From positions 1-64,000 of the forward strand of contig JAHJLB010000051.1 of NCBI GenBank assembly GCA_018822105.1: DNA of 64,000 nucleotides. The letters run 5' to 3'. Below the pieces are notes generated by a model. That model saw only the letters and a list, made by a program, of their open reading frames with translations, was not told the origin of the DNA and searched no databases. Below, piece after piece: positions 45,340 to 54,678 of this stretch (positions within the stretch are counted from its first letter, which is position 1; each line of letters opens with the position of its first letter). Both the position numbers and the translations under genes were made by a program. This DNA comes from Pseudomonadota bacterium (lineage in GTDB: Bacteria > Desulfobacterota > Desulfovibrionia > Desulfovibrionales > Desulfovibrionaceae).

Positions 45340-46338
45340 ATGGCCCTGCGCCTGCCCGCCCTCGCCCTGTGCGGCCTGCTTCTGCTGTGCGGCTGCGCCG
45401 CGCCCACGGTCAAAAAGAGCACGCTCGCCCCCGCCCCGGCGGCAGAGGTCGCCCGGCTCACGCGCCTCAAGGTGGCCCCCTTTGACAATGACGGGGCGGG
45501 CCAGGTGCGCGCCGCTGTGGAGAACGCCCTGGCCTCCGTGGTCGTCGACGGCAGGCCCTACTTCACCATAGTCGATTCGTCCGCCCCGGCCGCAGACCTG
45601 GGCAAGCCGCTGCAGTGGATCGACAGCAGCAGGCCCAAGGCCAGGCCCATCCGCTACGGCGCCGAGGGCACGGTGCAGGGCCGCGTCAATGAGAACGGCT
45701 GGCGCGATGAGAGCTCCACGGAGACGCGCAAGGAATGCGTGGCCGAAAACGACAAGGGCCGGTGCGTCCGCTGGCGCAACAGGATCGTCCAGTGCATCAC
45801 GCGCGTGGCCCGGTTCAGCTTCACCCCCAGAGTGGTCAACAAGGACACCGGGGAGGTGCTTCTGGCGCAGGAGTTCGCGGAAAGCGGGCAAAGCAGCGCC
45901 TGCCTGGACAAGGGGTCGCCCGCCAGCGGGGCATCCCTGTTGTCCGCCGCTCGCGCCAAGGCCATCGGCCAGTTCCGCAACCACGTGGCCCCGCACTCCG
46001 TCTCCCTGGACATCCCGCTTTTGACGGAAGACGACTCCGGCATGGACGCCCGGACCAAGACCCTGGTCTCCGGCGGCGTGGACTTCGCCACCTCCGGCCA
46101 GACCGGCAAGGCCTGCCAGGTCTGGCGCAGCGCAGCGCGCAGCCATGCGGCCGGCTTTGCCCTGCCCTATCTCCTCGGGGTCTGCGCGGAGCTGGAGGAC
46201 AACCTCGACCTGGCCGAGGAGCAATTCGCCCTGGCCGCGCAGCGGGCCCACGACCCCGTGCCGGAGATCAGCGCGGCGCTCTGGCGCATCAAGACCGCCC
46301 GGGCCGACCGGGACCGGCTGGAGCAGCAGCGCAAATAG
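45340..46338 (+). CDS. Lipoprotein with CsgG/LpoB-like region
   Basis: Starting at the ATG at 45340, the protein has a short lipoprotein signal peptide with lipobox LLCGC (Cys19) and 332 residues. The segment LKVAPFDNDGAGQVRAAVENAL with YFTIVDSS resembles the N-terminal strand-helix pattern of CsgG/LpoB-type outer-membrane lipoproteins. A charged middle with several cysteines (KECVAENDKGRCVRW, CITRVARF) and a helical C-terminal tail (TPR-like, LAEEQFALAAQRA) follow. An in-frame start at 45259 adds 27 residues; neither start has an ideal ribosome site, but 45340 gives the cleaner signal peptide. Function unknown. Confidence 0.65.
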   Translation: MALRLPALALCGLLLLCGCAAPTVKKSTLAPAPAAEVARLTRLKVAPFDNDGAGQVRAAVENALASVVVDGRPYFTIVDSSAPAADLGKPLQWIDSSRPKARPIRYGAEGTVQGRVNENGWRDESSTETRKECVAENDKGRCVRWRNRIVQCITRVARFSFTPRVVNKDTGEVLLAQEFAESGQSSACLDKGSPASGASLLSAARAKAIGQFRNHVAPHSVSLDIPLLTEDDSGMDARTKTLVSGGVDFATSGQTGKACQVWRSAARSHAAGFALPYLLGVCAELEDNLDLAEEQFALAAQRAHDPVPEISAALWRIKTARADRDRLEQQRK

Positions 46339-46408
46339 GGGTCTGAGGCGGAAGGGCCGCCGGCAGGACTGGTCTTGGGGCCCGCGGCGCAGGCCCCGGG
46401 GAAGCGGC

Positions 46409-47962
46409 CTAGCCCGAAAGCCCGGCCATGAGCGCGCCGATGCGCTCCACCTGGACCGCGTCCGACGCCGGGAACAATCCCATCACCCGGCCCCGGTACA
46501 TGACCAGGATGCGGTCGGACAGAAGCAGGGCCTCGGAGAGGTCGCCGGTGACCAGGAGCACGCCTGCGGTCTTGCGCGCGTCGAGCAGGCGCTGCCACAC
46601 GGCCTCGGTGGCGGCCACGTCCAGCCCCTGGGTGGGCTGCTCGGCCACCAGGAGCCTGGGCTCGCGGAACATCTCGCGTCCGAGGACGAATTTCTGCAGG
46701 TTCCCGCCCGAGAGCTGCCAGGCTTGGGCCTCCACATGGCCCGGCTGCACGTTGTGCTCGCGCACGATGTCCCCGGTGGTGCTGGTGGCGCGGCCGCGCT
46801 CCAGCCACTGGCCGTGGGCAAAGCCCTGGCGCGTGGTCAAAAGCAGGTTGTCCGTGAGGTTCAGGCCCCGGCAGGTGGCCAATCCGGCGCGGTCCTCGGG
46901 GATCCAGGCCAGGGCGCCCTTCCAGCGGTTCCCGGCATAGAAGCGCGACCAGCTCTCGCCCAGGAGCTCCACCTGCCCGGACTCCGGCGGGGTCAGCCCG
47001 CAGAGGGTCTCCACCAGGGGCTGCTGGCCGTTTCCGCCCACGCCCACCACGGCCAGGATCTCGCCCTGGCGCAGGTCGAAGCCCACGTTGTCCAGCAGGG
47101 CCCCGCCGACGCTGCGCATGGACAAGTCACGCACCGAAAGCACCACGGGGCCATGCTCCACGGCCTCGCGCCGCACATCCAGGAGCACATCGCGGCCCAC
47201 CATGCGCCGGGCCAGGTCCGCCGGGGAGGACACCTCGGAGGCCAGGAACTCGCCCTCCACGCGGCCGCGACGCAGAACGGCGATCTCGTCGGCCACGGAG
47301 AGCACCTCCTCCAGCTTGTGGGAGATGAACACGATGGCCTTGCCCTGGGCGCTCATGCTGCGCAGGGCGTCGAAGAGCGCCTCGGTCTCCCCCGGGGTGA
47401 GCACGGCCGTGGGCTCGTCGAAGATGAGCACCCGGCTCTTGCGGTGCAGGAGCTTCAGGATCTCCACGCGCTGGCGCTCGCCCATGGACAGGTCGCCCAC
47501 GCGGGCCGCCGGATCGATGCCCAGGCCGAAACGCCCGGCCAACTCGCCCACCACGGCGCGCATGCGCGCGGGGTTGAGGAAAAAGCCGCCCTCCTGACCC
47601 AGGAGCACGTTCTCGGCCACGCTCATGTCCTCCACAAGCATGAAGTGCTGGTAGACCATGCCTATGCCCGCGGCGATGGCCTGGCGCGAAGAGTCGAAGC
47701 GCACCCTCCCGCCCGCCACCTCGATGTGCCCTTCGTCCGGCTGGAAGCGTCCTGCCAGCATGGCCATGAGCGTGCTCTTGCCCGCGCCGTTCTCGCCCAG
47801 GAGCGCCTTGATGCGGCCGGGCATGATGGACAGGCTGATGCCGTCGTTGGCCAGAACCTGGCCGAAGCGCTTGGTAACGCCCGCCAGGCGCACCAAAGGC
47901 AGCACGTCCACGGGCCCGGTGTCCGGATCGTGCTGCAGGTGCTGCTGGTGCTGGACTGCCAC
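46409..47962 (-). CDS. Nucleoside ABC transporter, double ATP-binding subunit
   Basis: The 517-residue protein has two ABC domains, as in BMP-type nucleoside and simple-sugar importers. The first has GENGAGKST and SMGERQRVEI. The second has a degenerate Walker A (GVGGNGQQPL) but an intact LSGGNLQKFVLGRE signature and EQPTQGLDV, a known asymmetry of this class. It starts at a GTG at 47962, 4 bases after the preceding permease stop. It is the last gene of a four-gene operon (BMP protein, two permeases, ATPase). The gpt gene upstream suggests purine nucleosides or bases as cargo. Confidence 0.92.
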   Translation of the reverse strand: MAVQHQQHLQHDPDTGPVDVLPLVRLAGVTKRFGQVLANDGISLSIMPGRIKALLGENGAGKSTLMAMLAGRFQPDEGHIEVAGGRVRFDSSRQAIAAGIGMVYQHFMLVEDMSVAENVLLGQEGGFFLNPARMRAVVGELAGRFGLGIDPAARVGDLSMGERQRVEILKLLHRKSRVLIFDEPTAVLTPGETEALFDALRSMSAQGKAIVFISHKLEEVLSVADEIAVLRRGRVEGEFLASEVSSPADLARRMVGRDVLLDVRREAVEHGPVVLSVRDLSMRSVGGALLDNVGFDLRQGEILAVVGVGGNGQQPLVETLCGLTPPESGQVELLGESWSRFYAGNRWKGALAWIPEDRAGLATCRGLNLTDNLLLTTRQGFAHGQWLERGRATSTTGDIVREHNVQPGHVEAQAWQLSGGNLQKFVLGREMFREPRLLVAEQPTQGLDVAATEAVWQRLLDARKTAGVLLVTGDLSEALLLSDRILVMYRGRVMGLFPASDAVQVERIGALMAGLSG

Positions 47963-47966
47963 GGCC

Positions 47967-48902
47967 CTACCCTTCCGGCTCGATGTTCACGCCCAGGGCG
48001 GCCGGGGCGGCGGACCCGCGGCCGTGGGCGCTCCTGGCGCGCGCGGCGGAGAGCACCAGCACGAGCACCGTGAGCACATAGGGCAGCATGAGCAAGAGCG
48101 ACGAGGGCACATTGGTGCCCGAGGCCTGCAGCCGGAGCTGAAAGGCCATGATCCCGCCGAAGAGGTAGGCCCCGGCCACGGCCCGGCCCGGCCTCCAGAA
48201 GGCGAAGATGACCAGGGCCACGGCCACCCAGCCGCGCCCGCCGGAGAGACTGGTGGTCCAGAGGTGCGTGTGCGCCAGGGACAGGTAGGCCCCGCCCAGG
48301 CCGCACAGGAAACCGCCCAGAAGCACGCCCAGGAAGCGCAGCCGCAGCGGGTTCAAGCCAGCCGCCGCGGCGGCGGCGGGCATCTCGCCCGCTGCGCGCA
48401 GGCCCAGGCCGAGGCTGGTGCGCCAGAGCAGGAACCACACCGCCACTGGGGTGAGATAGGACAAATAGACAAGGGCGTCCTGACGGAAGAACACCGCGCC
48501 CAGAAGCGGCAGCTCCGAGAGCGCGGGCACGGCGAACTGCTGGAAGCCCACCGTGGCCTGGCCGACGTACGGAGTGCCCAGGAAATTGCACAGGCCCACG
48601 CCAAAGATGGTCAAGGCCAGGCCGGAAACCACCTGGTTGCCCAGAAAAACCTGACAGACCAGCCCGTGCAGCCCGGCCAGAAGCGCGCCCGCGCATCCTC
48701 CCGCGGCCAGGCCCAGCCAGGCCGAGCCCGTCTGGTGGCAGACCAAGAACCCGGCAAAGGAGGCCAGGGCCATGCAGCCCTCCACGCCCAGGTTGAGCAC
48801 CCCGGCCCGTTCGGAAATGATCTCGCCCAGGGTGGCGAACAGGATGGGCGTGCCGGCCTGCACCGTGGCGGCCAGAAGCGCGACGACGAGCTCCGGGCTC
48901 AC
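47967..48902 (-). CDS. Nucleoside ABC transporter, second permease
   Basis: The 311-residue permease (about 8-10 helices) opens with ILFATLGEIISERAGVLNLGVEGCM, the strong signature of this permease class (BPD_transp_2), and has GGRGWVAVALVIFAFWRPGRA near the C-terminus. It starts at a GTG that overlaps the stop of the first permease (GTGA), so the two are translationally coupled. It pairs with the permease at 48899-49999 to form the transmembrane pore. Confidence 0.92.
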   Translation of the reverse strand: MSPELVVALLAATVQAGTPILFATLGEIISERAGVLNLGVEGCMALASFAGFLVCHQTGSAWLGLAAGGCAGALLAGLHGLVCQVFLGNQVVSGLALTIFGVGLCNFLGTPYVGQATVGFQQFAVPALSELPLLGAVFFRQDALVYLSYLTPVAVWFLLWRTSLGLGLRAAGEMPAAAAAAGLNPLRLRFLGVLLGGFLCGLGGAYLSLAHTHLWTTSLSGGRGWVAVALVIFAFWRPGRAVAGAYLFGGIMAFQLRLQASGTNVPSSLLLMLPYVLTVLVLVLSAARARSAHGRGSAAPAALGVNIEPEG

Positions 48903-49999
48903 GAAGGGGCCTCGCTGGGCGCGGGCCTGCGCAGGCGCACGCTGTAGGTCAGGAAGAACTGCCCGGCCAGGACGCAGAGCAGGATGGCCCCCTCCATGAT
49001 CTGGCCGAAGGCCGCCGGGATCTGGAGTTCCAGCTGCATGGCCTCCACGCCCACGCGCAGGGCGGCCAGGAGAAAGGCCGTGAAGGCGATGGGCCAGGGC
49101 TTGAGCCGGGCCAGCCAGGCCACGACGATGGCCGTGTAGCCGTAGCCCACCATGACCGTGGGCTGCAGCCTGCCCAGGGTGGCCGAGGTTTCGATGCAGC
49201 CGGCCAGGCCGGAGAGCGCGCCGCCCAGGCCCATGACCAGCAGCACCAGAAAGCCGTAGGGCAGCCGGGCGTAGCGGGCCACGCGCTCGCCTTCGCCGCA
49301 GGCCGCCAGCTCAAAGCCCAGGCGCGTGCGGCCCAGGAACACGCTGTAGGCCAAGCCCGCCAGCGGGCAGGCCAGAAGCCCCCAGTGCAGCTTGCCCAGC
49401 AGGCCGGTGCCCAGGCTGGCGCCCATGCGGCCGATCTGCGCCCCTGCCGGAAACTCCGAGGTCATGGGGAAGCCGAAGCTGGCCGGATCCTTCCAGATGC
49501 CGAACACAAGGTATTCGAGCACCAGGATGCCCACATAGTTGAGCATGAGCGAGGAGATGATCTCGTTGACCCCCAGGCGCAGGCGCAAAACCGCCGGGAT
49601 GAGGCCCCAGAGCGCGCCAAGGGCCATGGCCGAGAGGAACATCAGCGGCAGGAGCAGGGCGCCCGGCAGCCCGCCGAAGCTCAAGGCCGCCCAGGTGGCC
49701 CCCACCGCGCCCAGGGCGAACTGGCCCTCGGCCCCAATGTTCCAGATCTGCATGCGGAAGCACAAGGCCACGCCAAGGGAGCAGAGGAAGATGGGGATGG
49801 CCTTGAGCAGGGCGTCGAGCAGGGAGTGGGCCTGGCCAAAGGCCCCCTGGAAGAGCACGGCCAGTCCGCCCAGGGCTGGCTTGCCGGCCAGGAGGAGCAT
49901 TCCCGCGCACAGGCCAAGGGCCAGGGCCAGGGCGCCCAGGTAGACCACCAGAACGCCCCGGCCCGGCAATGCTTCACGTTTCGAGACAATCAGGATCAT
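48899..49999 (-). CDS. Nucleoside ABC transporter, first permease
   Basis: The 366-residue permease has about ten helices. KAIPIFLCSLGVALCFRMQI and WNIGAEGQFALGAVG hold the family motif, and GVNEIISSLMLNYVGILVLEY is characteristic of BMP-type importers. The start at 49999 has AAGGG only 3 bases before the ATG and lies 12 bases after the BMP gene stop, so coupling is likely. Together with the next permease and the double ATPase it forms the importer served by the BMP lipoprotein. Confidence 0.92.
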   Translation of the reverse strand: MILIVSKREALPGRGVLVVYLGALALALGLCAGMLLLAGKPALGGLAVLFQGAFGQAHSLLDALLKAIPIFLCSLGVALCFRMQIWNIGAEGQFALGAVGATWAALSFGGLPGALLLPLMFLSAMALGALWGLIPAVLRLRLGVNEIISSLMLNYVGILVLEYLVFGIWKDPASFGFPMTSEFPAGAQIGRMGASLGTGLLGKLHWGLLACPLAGLAYSVFLGRTRLGFELAACGEGERVARYARLPYGFLVLLVMGLGGALSGLAGCIETSATLGRLQPTVMVGYGYTAIVVAWLARLKPWPIAFTAFLLAALRVGVEAMQLELQIPAAFGQIMEGAILLCVLAGQFFLTYSVRLRRPAPSEAPS

Positions 50000-50011
50000 A
50001 GTCCCTTCGGG

Positions 50012-51148
50012 CTACTGCACGCTGCCGACGACCCCTTCCACAAACCAGGTCATGCCCAGCAGGTCCTTGTCCTCGGCCTTGACCCCGGCGGCGATCTTCA
50101 CCTGGCCGCCCTGGTCCTTGATGGGGCCCACAAAGACCTTGTCCTCGCCCTTGACGAACAGGGCCTTCTGGGCCAGCACCTTGTCCTGCAGGGCCTTGGG
50201 CACCATGGGCCCAAAGGGCGCGATGTCCACGATGCCCTTGTCCATGCCCCACCAGATGGCGCGGTTGCCCGTCCAGGTGCCCTCGCGCACCTCCTTCACG
50301 ATGGCCTCGTACAAGGGGGCCCAGTTCCACACGGCGGAGGTGAGGTGGGCCTTGGGCGCGAAGGAGGCCATGTTGGAGTTGTAGCCGATGGAGTACTTGC
50401 CGCGCTGCTGAGCGGCCTCCTGCGGACCGGCGGAGTCCTGGTGCTGGGCGATGACGTCCGCGCCGACATCAAGCAGGCTGATGGCCGCGTCCTTCTCCAG
50501 GGCGGGGTCGAACCAGGTCTTGGTCCAGACCACGCGCACCTGGGCCTTGGGGTTCAGCGAACGCACGCCCAGGGTGAAGGCGTTGATGCCCCGGATGACC
50601 TCCGGGATGGGGAAGGCGGCCACATAGCCGATGATGTTGCTCTTGGTCATGGAGCCGGCCACCATGCCCGTGAGGTAGCGGGCCTGATAGATGCGGCCGA
50701 AATAATTGCTGACGTTCTCGCCGGCCTTGAAGCCCGAGCAGTGCATGAACTTCACCTTGGGGAAGTCCTTGGCCACCTTCATGGTCGGGTCCATGAACCC
50801 GAAGCTGGTGGTGAACACCAGGTCATAGCCGCCCCGCGCCATGTTCTCGATGACGCGCTCGGAGTCCGCACCTTCCTTCACGGCTTCCACAAAGGAGGTC
50901 TTCACGCCCTCCATCTTGGACACGGCGATGCGGCCCTGATCGTGGGCCCAGGAGTATCCGGCGTCGCCCACGGGCGAGGTGTACACGAAGCCGACCTTGA
51001 GCTCGCCGGTCCTGGGGCCCTGGGCCGCCGGAGCGGCGGGCTTGTCGGCGGCCTTGTCGGCGGCCTTCTCGCAGCCGGTCAGGGCAAGGGCCAAGCCCAG
51101 GGCCAGGGTGAGCGTGAGCGCGCCGAAAGTCCTCGATAGCTGTTTCAT
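50012..51148 (-). CDS. BMP-family substrate-binding lipoprotein
   Basis: The 378-residue protein is the extracytoplasmic receptor of the importer encoded downstream. A lipoprotein signal peptide ends in lipobox ALTGC (Cys26), followed by an Ala/Lys/Pro linker and the BMP domain (VGFVYTSPVGDAGYSWAHDQ, VIAQHQDSAG, IGYNSNMASFAP). BMP proteins bind purine nucleosides or related ligands. The ATG at 51148 has GGGAGGA 6 bases upstream; an 18-codon extension lacks support. As first gene of the operon it carries the highest expected expression. Confidence 0.93.
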   Translation of the reverse strand: MKQLSRTFGALTLTLALGLALALTGCEKAADKAADKPAAPAAQGPRTGELKVGFVYTSPVGDAGYSWAHDQGRIAVSKMEGVKTSFVEAVKEGADSERVIENMARGGYDLVFTTSFGFMDPTMKVAKDFPKVKFMHCSGFKAGENVSNYFGRIYQARYLTGMVAGSMTKSNIIGYVAAFPIPEVIRGINAFTLGVRSLNPKAQVRVVWTKTWFDPALEKDAAISLLDVGADVIAQHQDSAGPQEAAQQRGKYSIGYNSNMASFAPKAHLTSAVWNWAPLYEAIVKEVREGTWTGNRAIWWGMDKGIVDIAPFGPMVPKALQDKVLAQKALFVKGEDKVFVGPIKDQGGQVKIAAGVKAEDKDLLGMTWFVEGVVGSVQ

Positions 51149-51272
51149 GCAGTCCTCCCTTCGTATGTCGCCCCGGATTCGGCCAGGGCAGCCGGATGAC
51201 AAGGATACTGGCCGTCAGACCCGAGCGGAGCCAGGCCGGAATTTCTTGGAAAGCGGGCGCAAGCCTCCCCCC

Positions 51273-51785
51273 TTAGTCCCTGGCCTTGGCCAAGGGCGGC
51301 ACGAACTGCGCGGCCGCGTCCCAGGGGAAGAGGATCCAGGTGTCCTGGCTCACCTCGGTGATGAAGGTGTCCACCAGGGGGCGGCCCTCGGGCTTGGCGT
51401 AGACCGTGGCGAAATGGGCCTTGGGCAAAAGGTCGCGCACGATCCTGGCCGTGCGCCCGGTGTCCACCAGGTCGTCGACCAGGAGCCAGCCCGCGCCGTC
51501 GCCCTGGGCCACGGGCTTCAGCAGGCTGGCCTCGCCCCGGGTCTGCCAATCGTAGCTGGAGATGCAGATGGTGTCGATGAGCCGGATGTCGAGTTCGCGG
51601 GCAATGATGGCCGCAGGCACCAGCCCGCCTCGGGTGATGGCGTAGATGCCCTTCCAGGGGCCGCGCTCCATGAGCCGCCAGGATAGGGCCCGGCAGTCGC
51701 GGTGCAACTGTTCCCAGGAGACGGGATAGACCTTGTCGTACGGTTTCTGCTCCACGCGCGCCTCTTGCTGAAGAGGGGGAATCAT
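51273..51785 (-). CDS. gpt: Xanthine/guanine phosphoribosyltransferase
   Basis: Gpt salvages guanine, xanthine and hypoxanthine by attaching phosphoribose from PRPP. The 170-residue protein follows E. coli Gpt (152) closely: [32 protein letters not shown], the PRPP loop [22 protein letters not shown] and [10 protein letters not shown]. The ATG at 51785 is chosen over an upstream TTG; GGGGA lies about 8 bases before it. It lies 124 bases upstream of the BMP transporter operon on the same strand, so imported purines could be converted directly to nucleotides. Glucokinase is 75 bases upstream. Confidence 0.95.
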   Translation of the reverse strand: MIPPLQQEARVEQKPYDKVYPVSWEQLHRDCRALSWRLMERGPWKGIYAITRGGLVPAAIIARELDIRLIDTICISSYDWQTRGEASLLKPVAQGDGAGWLLVDDLVDTGRTARIVRDLLPKAHFATVYAKPEGRPLVDTFITEVSQDTWILFPWDAAAQFVPPLAKARD

Positions 51786-51860
51786 AGCCGAGTCCCCGGC
51801 CTGGAGCAAGCCCAAGCTGGAGCCGCAAGCGGCTGACGCGGGGGAGGGGAAGACGGGGCC

Positions 51861-52832
51861 CTAGGCCCGGCGGCGCAGGCGCTGGGCGCCGAAAAGGGCC
51901 GCCCCGTATACGCCGGAGTCCTCGTTGATGTTCAAAAGCACCGGCAGGCCGGCCAGCAGTCCGCTGTGCGAGGGCGAGAGGCGGAACTCCTCCAGGAAGG
52001 CCGGGTGCTGCACCAGCATGGGGTTCTTGGCCGCCACGCCGCCGGACACATAGATTCCGCCCAGGGCCAGCACGGACAGGGCGTAGTTGCGGCAGGCCCG
52101 GCCATAGAAGCGCGCAAACCACTCCACCGTGCGCGGGTGCTGGTCCAGGCGCGGGGCAAGGGCCGCAGGCGTGAGCACCTCCCCGGTGAGGAAGGCGTGC
52201 ACGCGGGAGAGCCCGGAGCCGGAGACCACGGCGTCGCCGTGGCAATAGGCCAGGTTGGTGACGCGCCGGACGTATTCGCCGTAGGCGTGCTCGGCGTCGC
52301 CCACAAAGGGGAAGCCCACATGCCCCGCCTCGGAGGGCACCGCCAGATTGCCGCCCCGGCCATCCGGCACCAGGGCGCAGTGTCCCAGCCCCGTCCCTGC
52401 GCCGATGACGCCGATGGTGCCCATGGCCGTGATGTTGTCGTCCGTGCGGCTGGCCTGGAGCACCCGGGCCTCGCGCACGGCGCGGCTGCGGCAGGCGAAG
52501 GCCTGGGCCGCGAAATCGTTCAACAGCGCCCCGCGCCCCAGCCCGACCTTGGAGATTTCATAGATGTCGATGTTCCACTTGATGTTCGGCGGGCGGCAGA
52601 AGCGCCCCTGCACCGGCCCAGGCACGGCCAGCACGGTCAGGTCGCAGGAGGAGGAGGCGAAGGGGCGCTGCTCGGAGAAGAGCTTCACCAAAAGCGCCAC
52701 AAGAGATTCGGATTCCTGGGTGGGCAGGCGGGCGATGCTCAAGAGGCGCGGCTCGTCGGCCTCGCCTATGAGTTCGAAGAACCCGAAGCGGCTATACGTG
52801 CCGCCGATGTCTGCCGCAAGGATCCGTTGCAT
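51861..52832 (-). CDS. glk: Glucokinase
   Basis: Glk phosphorylates glucose with ATP. The 323-residue ROK-unrelated bacterial glucokinase (Glk family) shows ADIGGTYSRFGFF (phosphate loop), LLNDFAAQAFA, GAGTGLGHCAL, EAGHVGFPF, and GGIYVSGGVAAKN. The ATG at 52832 is the first in the frame. Upstream on the minus strand is the motA terminator, so glk begins a new transcript, perhaps running into gpt. It fits with the glgA-pgm-malQ genes elsewhere in the window, but is not adjacent to them. Confidence 0.93.
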   Translation of the reverse strand: MQRILAADIGGTYSRFGFFELIGEADEPRLLSIARLPTQESESLVALLVKLFSEQRPFASSSCDLTVLAVPGPVQGRFCRPPNIKWNIDIYEISKVGLGRGALLNDFAAQAFACRSRAVREARVLQASRTDDNITAMGTIGVIGAGTGLGHCALVPDGRGGNLAVPSEAGHVGFPFVGDAEHAYGEYVRRVTNLAYCHGDAVVSGSGLSRVHAFLTGEVLTPAALAPRLDQHPRTVEWFARFYGRACRNYALSVLALGGIYVSGGVAAKNPMLVQHPAFLEEFRLSPSHSGLLAGLPVLLNINEDSGVYGAALFGAQRLRRRA

Positions 52833-52899
52833 GGGCCTCCGTCTCGGAATTCAAACTGAATTTCCCCACAGAGCTAGCAGATTGCTTCGCAAATAACAA

Positions 52900-52924
52900 A
52901 TGGGGAGGCCTTGCGCCCCCCCAT
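52900..52924 (-). terminator. Terminator of the motB-motA operon
   Basis: A 10-base stem (one A/C mismatch) with a 5-base loop ends 22 bases past the motA stop. On the minus strand it is followed by ATTTGTTATTTG, a good U-rich run. Confidence 0.75.
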
Positions 52925-52946
52925 CATCCGGCTGGACTGCTGACGG

Positions 52947-53891
52947 CTACACGGCACGCGCCAGAGGCGACATGCGCAGGCGGGCGGAGGACGGCACCTC
53001 CATGGGCTGCGGCATGGGCACGGAGTCGTTGAAGGACACAGGCTCCGCCTGGGCGCCGGCCTCACGCGCCGCGCGCTCGTTGGCCGCGCGCTGCCGGGTG
53101 ATGTACTTCTTGGTGATGGCGCGCAAGAGCTCGGCCTTGCCTGCGCGCTCTTCGGGCGAGAGGAAGCTCGTGAGCTTCTTTTCCAGGCGGTGCGAATTCT
53201 GCTCCTTGGAGATGGCGATGATGCCTTCCATGATCAGCTTCTGGTTGAGCATCTCGGCCCCGGTGTTGAAGTTGATGCTCTCGGCTATGGGGGCCAGGAC
53301 GAGGTTCGAGATGACCACGCCGTAGAGGGTGGAGATGAAGGCCACGGGAATGCTCTGCACCAGCGCCTGGGTGTCGTTGATGCCGGAGAGCATGCCGATG
53401 AGGCCGATGACGCTGCCGGCCACGCCAAAGGCCGGAGCGGCCTTGGCCATGGTCTGGAACACGCGCTCGCTCTGCTGGCGGCGGTCCTGGAAGAAGGCCA
53501 TCTCGGTGTTCAGATACTCCCGGATGTCGCGCTCCTTGTAGTTGTCCACCAGAAAGGCCACGGCCCCGCGCAGGAACCCGTCGCCGATCTTTTGACGGAT
53601 GGCCTCAAGGGAGAGCATGCCCTCCACGCGCGACTTCACAGACAGCTCAAGGAGCACCCGCACAATGTCGTCCGAGGTGGCCTGGCGCTGGGTGTACACG
53701 CTCCTGGCCACCAGGAAGGCGATCTTGATGCGCTCGAAGGGATAGCTCATGAACATGGCCGCGAAGAGTCCGGCCACGACGATGAGGAATGCGGCCAGGT
53801 TCCAGTACACGGCCAGGCCCCCGCTCATCCAGAAGCCGCCCACAAAGATGGCCCCGCACAACAGCACGCCCAGCAGATTCCTTTTGCTCAT
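52947..53891 (-). CDS. motA: MotA/TolQ/ExbB-family motor stator protein
   Basis: The 314-residue protein has four membrane helices (about residues 5-25, 28-48, 150-172, 180-203). The central AKAAPAFGVAGSVIGLIGML and the following SIPVAFISTLYGVVISNLVLAP match MotA, with the two prolines near the membrane. A Pro-rich acidic tail (about 270-314) is extra. It lies 13 bases downstream of a MotB-like gene and forms with it the ion-driven stator, probably for the flagellum, given a sigma-54-type promoter. The reversed order motB-motA is unusual. Confidence 0.85.
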   Translation of the reverse strand: MSKRNLLGVLLCGAIFVGGFWMSGGLAVYWNLAAFLIVVAGLFAAMFMSYPFERIKIAFLVARSVYTQRQATSDDIVRVLLELSVKSRVEGMLSLEAIRQKIGDGFLRGAVAFLVDNYKERDIREYLNTEMAFFQDRRQQSERVFQTMAKAAPAFGVAGSVIGLIGMLSGINDTQALVQSIPVAFISTLYGVVISNLVLAPIAESINFNTGAEMLNQKLIMEGIIAISKEQNSHRLEKKLTSFLSPEERAGKAELLRAITKKYITRQRAANERAAREAGAQAEPVSFNDSVPMPQPMEVPSSARLRMSPLARAV

Positions 53892-53904
53892 GACTCCAAC
53901 CCCC

Positions 53905-54621
53905 TTACATATCAGTCAATACAAGCACTTCAACACGCCGGTTACGCTCGTCCGCGTCCTGGTCCGAGGCCGGTGCCTCGGGCTGGAACGAGCCGCGCCC
54001 GGTGATGAGAAAGCGTTTGGCGTCTATCTTGGCCGTGCGGATGAAGTACTCGGCCACACTGGCCGCGCGCCGGGCCGATAGGCCCAGGCTTTCCGCCTCG
54101 CCCTTGGTTTCGCCCTCGGCTGTGTGTCCCACCACGAGGATGGCGCCGCTGCTCACCCGCAGGATTTCGGCGATGCGCGCCAGATACGGCGCGCTGTTCC
54201 CGGAAAGGCTGTCCCCGGCCGGGGCGAAAAAGAGAGCGCCGCGCAGAAACACGCGCACCTGGCGGTCAGTTTCGCGCACCACGGAGATGCCCAGATTGTC
54301 CGACTGAAAGTATGTCTCGCGCGCCGCCTGGCCTCCGGCGTCCTGAAAGGCCCTGCCGCCGCGCACCGGGTCCTCCAGCTGGCCCAGGAAGGCCTGCATG
54401 GGGTCCGTGGGCGCCTTGGCACCGGCGGCCGGAGGCCTTTGCTGCGGCGGCGCGGGCTGACTTTTGCGCGTGCTGGTGAAAATGAACAGCACGGCAAAGA
54501 CCACGAACATGATCATCATCAGGTCCGACCAGGGCACGGACCACTCGGCGAAATTCCCGCCTGCGGCCACGTTTCCCGAACCGCCCGCACGGGTTCCGTA
54601 AAGTCTGTCCCGTCTGCCCAT
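53905..54621 (-). CDS. motB: MotB-like stator protein with OmpA domain
   Basis: The 238-residue protein has one N-terminal helix with the conserved ion-carrying Asp (WSVPWSDLMMIMFVVFAVLF, D52) and a C-terminal OmpA-like peptidoglycan-binding domain (VVGHTAEGETKGEAESLGLS, ITGRGSFQPEAP, NRRVEVLV). The plug segment between is short. The ATG at 54621 has GAGG 5 bases upstream; an in-frame start at 54678 has no support. A sigma-54-type promoter lies about 60 bases upstream. The gene is followed 13 bases later by motA. Confidence 0.88.
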   Translation of the reverse strand: MGRRDRLYGTRAGGSGNVAAGGNFAEWSVPWSDLMMIMFVVFAVLFIFTSTRKSQPAPPQQRPPAAGAKAPTDPMQAFLGQLEDPVRGGRAFQDAGGQAARETYFQSDNLGISVVRETDRQVRVFLRGALFFAPAGDSLSGNSAPYLARIAEILRVSSGAILVVGHTAEGETKGEAESLGLSARRAASVAEYFIRTAKIDAKRFLITGRGSFQPEAPASDQDADERNRRVEVLVLTDM

Positions 54622-54678
54622 TTCCACCTCGCGTTTGACCCTGCCCCCGGACCTTCCGGGAGACTCCGTCCAGGTCAA

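Noticed and set aside
46377-46397. GGGGCC/GGCCCC hairpin between the lipoprotein gene and the ABC ATPase
   Set aside because: Only six base pairs with no U tract; not distinguishable from chance in GC-rich sequence.
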